Below are positions 63,956 through 64,000 of a stretch of 64,000 nt of DNA, piece by piece. Below the pieces are notes generated by a model, which saw nothing but the letters and a program-made list of their open reading frames with translations, was not told where the DNA came from and did no database searches. How positions within the stretch are numbered: position 1 is the first letter of the stretch; each line of letters opens with the position of its first letter. The stretch is from Lampris incognitus (taxonomy: Eukaryota; Chordata; Actinopteri; Lampriformes; Lampridae): positions 23,244,895 to 23,308,894 of the forward strand of contig NC_079224.1 in the NCBI RefSeq assembly GCF_029633865.1, given 5' to 3'. A program made the translations under genes and the position numbers.

Positions 63956-64000
63956 CTGATGAGGCAGAAATCACAAGTAATGTACAAAAAAATGCTGACA

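Overview
This is a window of a teleost fish nuclear genome. The reasons are a recognisable V-ATPase subunit gene and an agouti-family exon, both with vertebrate GT-AG introns; a dense load of fish-type Tc1-like transposons; tRNA-derived SINEs; Gypsy, RTE and L2 retroelements; and long (CA)n microsatellites. No bacterial or organelle features are present. Most long open frames are transposon relics, and the three host genes are split into small exons.

Host genes. (1) The last two exons of an agouti-related gene, best read as agrp2, at 20961-21655 (+). (2) A complete eight-exon V-ATPase V0 subunit d gene, atp6v0d2, at 37667-42543 (+), encoding 351 aa with a TATA box just upstream. (3) Tail-to-tail with it, sixteen phase-compatible exons (about 748 aa) of the 3' half of a large lipid transfer protein gene on the minus strand (43048-63955, running off the right edge), ending in a von Willebrand factor D and C8-like region. 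An agrp gene beside an atp6v0d gene is a known paralogon arrangement and supports both names.

Layout. 1-8.4 kb: a Tc1 relic cut by the left edge, small palindromic elements, one complete but broken Gypsy element (3059-7654, 200-bp LTRs, GTTGC target duplication) and an RTE LINE fragment. 8.4-12.8 kb: a CpG-rich segment, then an ISL2EU-type element (THAP plus DDE transposase, and one exon of its second gene). 12.8-20.2 kb: nested Gypsy pieces, short LTR-like modules with tRNA-like cores, a SINE and a Tc1 fragment. 20.2-23.8 kb: the agrp2 exons, a SINE and microsatellites. 23.9-28.8 kb: three Tc1-like elements, two of them interrupted by retroelements. 28.8-37.3 kb: a Tc1 element split by a 6.79-kb transposon with about 560-bp terminal inverted repeats. 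37.4-64 kb: atp6v0d2 and the lipid transfer protein gene, whose introns hold SINEs, LINEs, two Tc1 elements, a hAT-like MITE and long TG repeats.

The most unusual item is the 6.79-kb element (29287-36076). It carries one 1,558-codon minus-strand frame broken only by two TAA codons. The frame has paired Cys/His modules, a DDE-like core, a FEN1/PIN-like nuclease signature and an eight-cysteine CXC-like tail. I could not assign it to a transposon superfamily with confidence.
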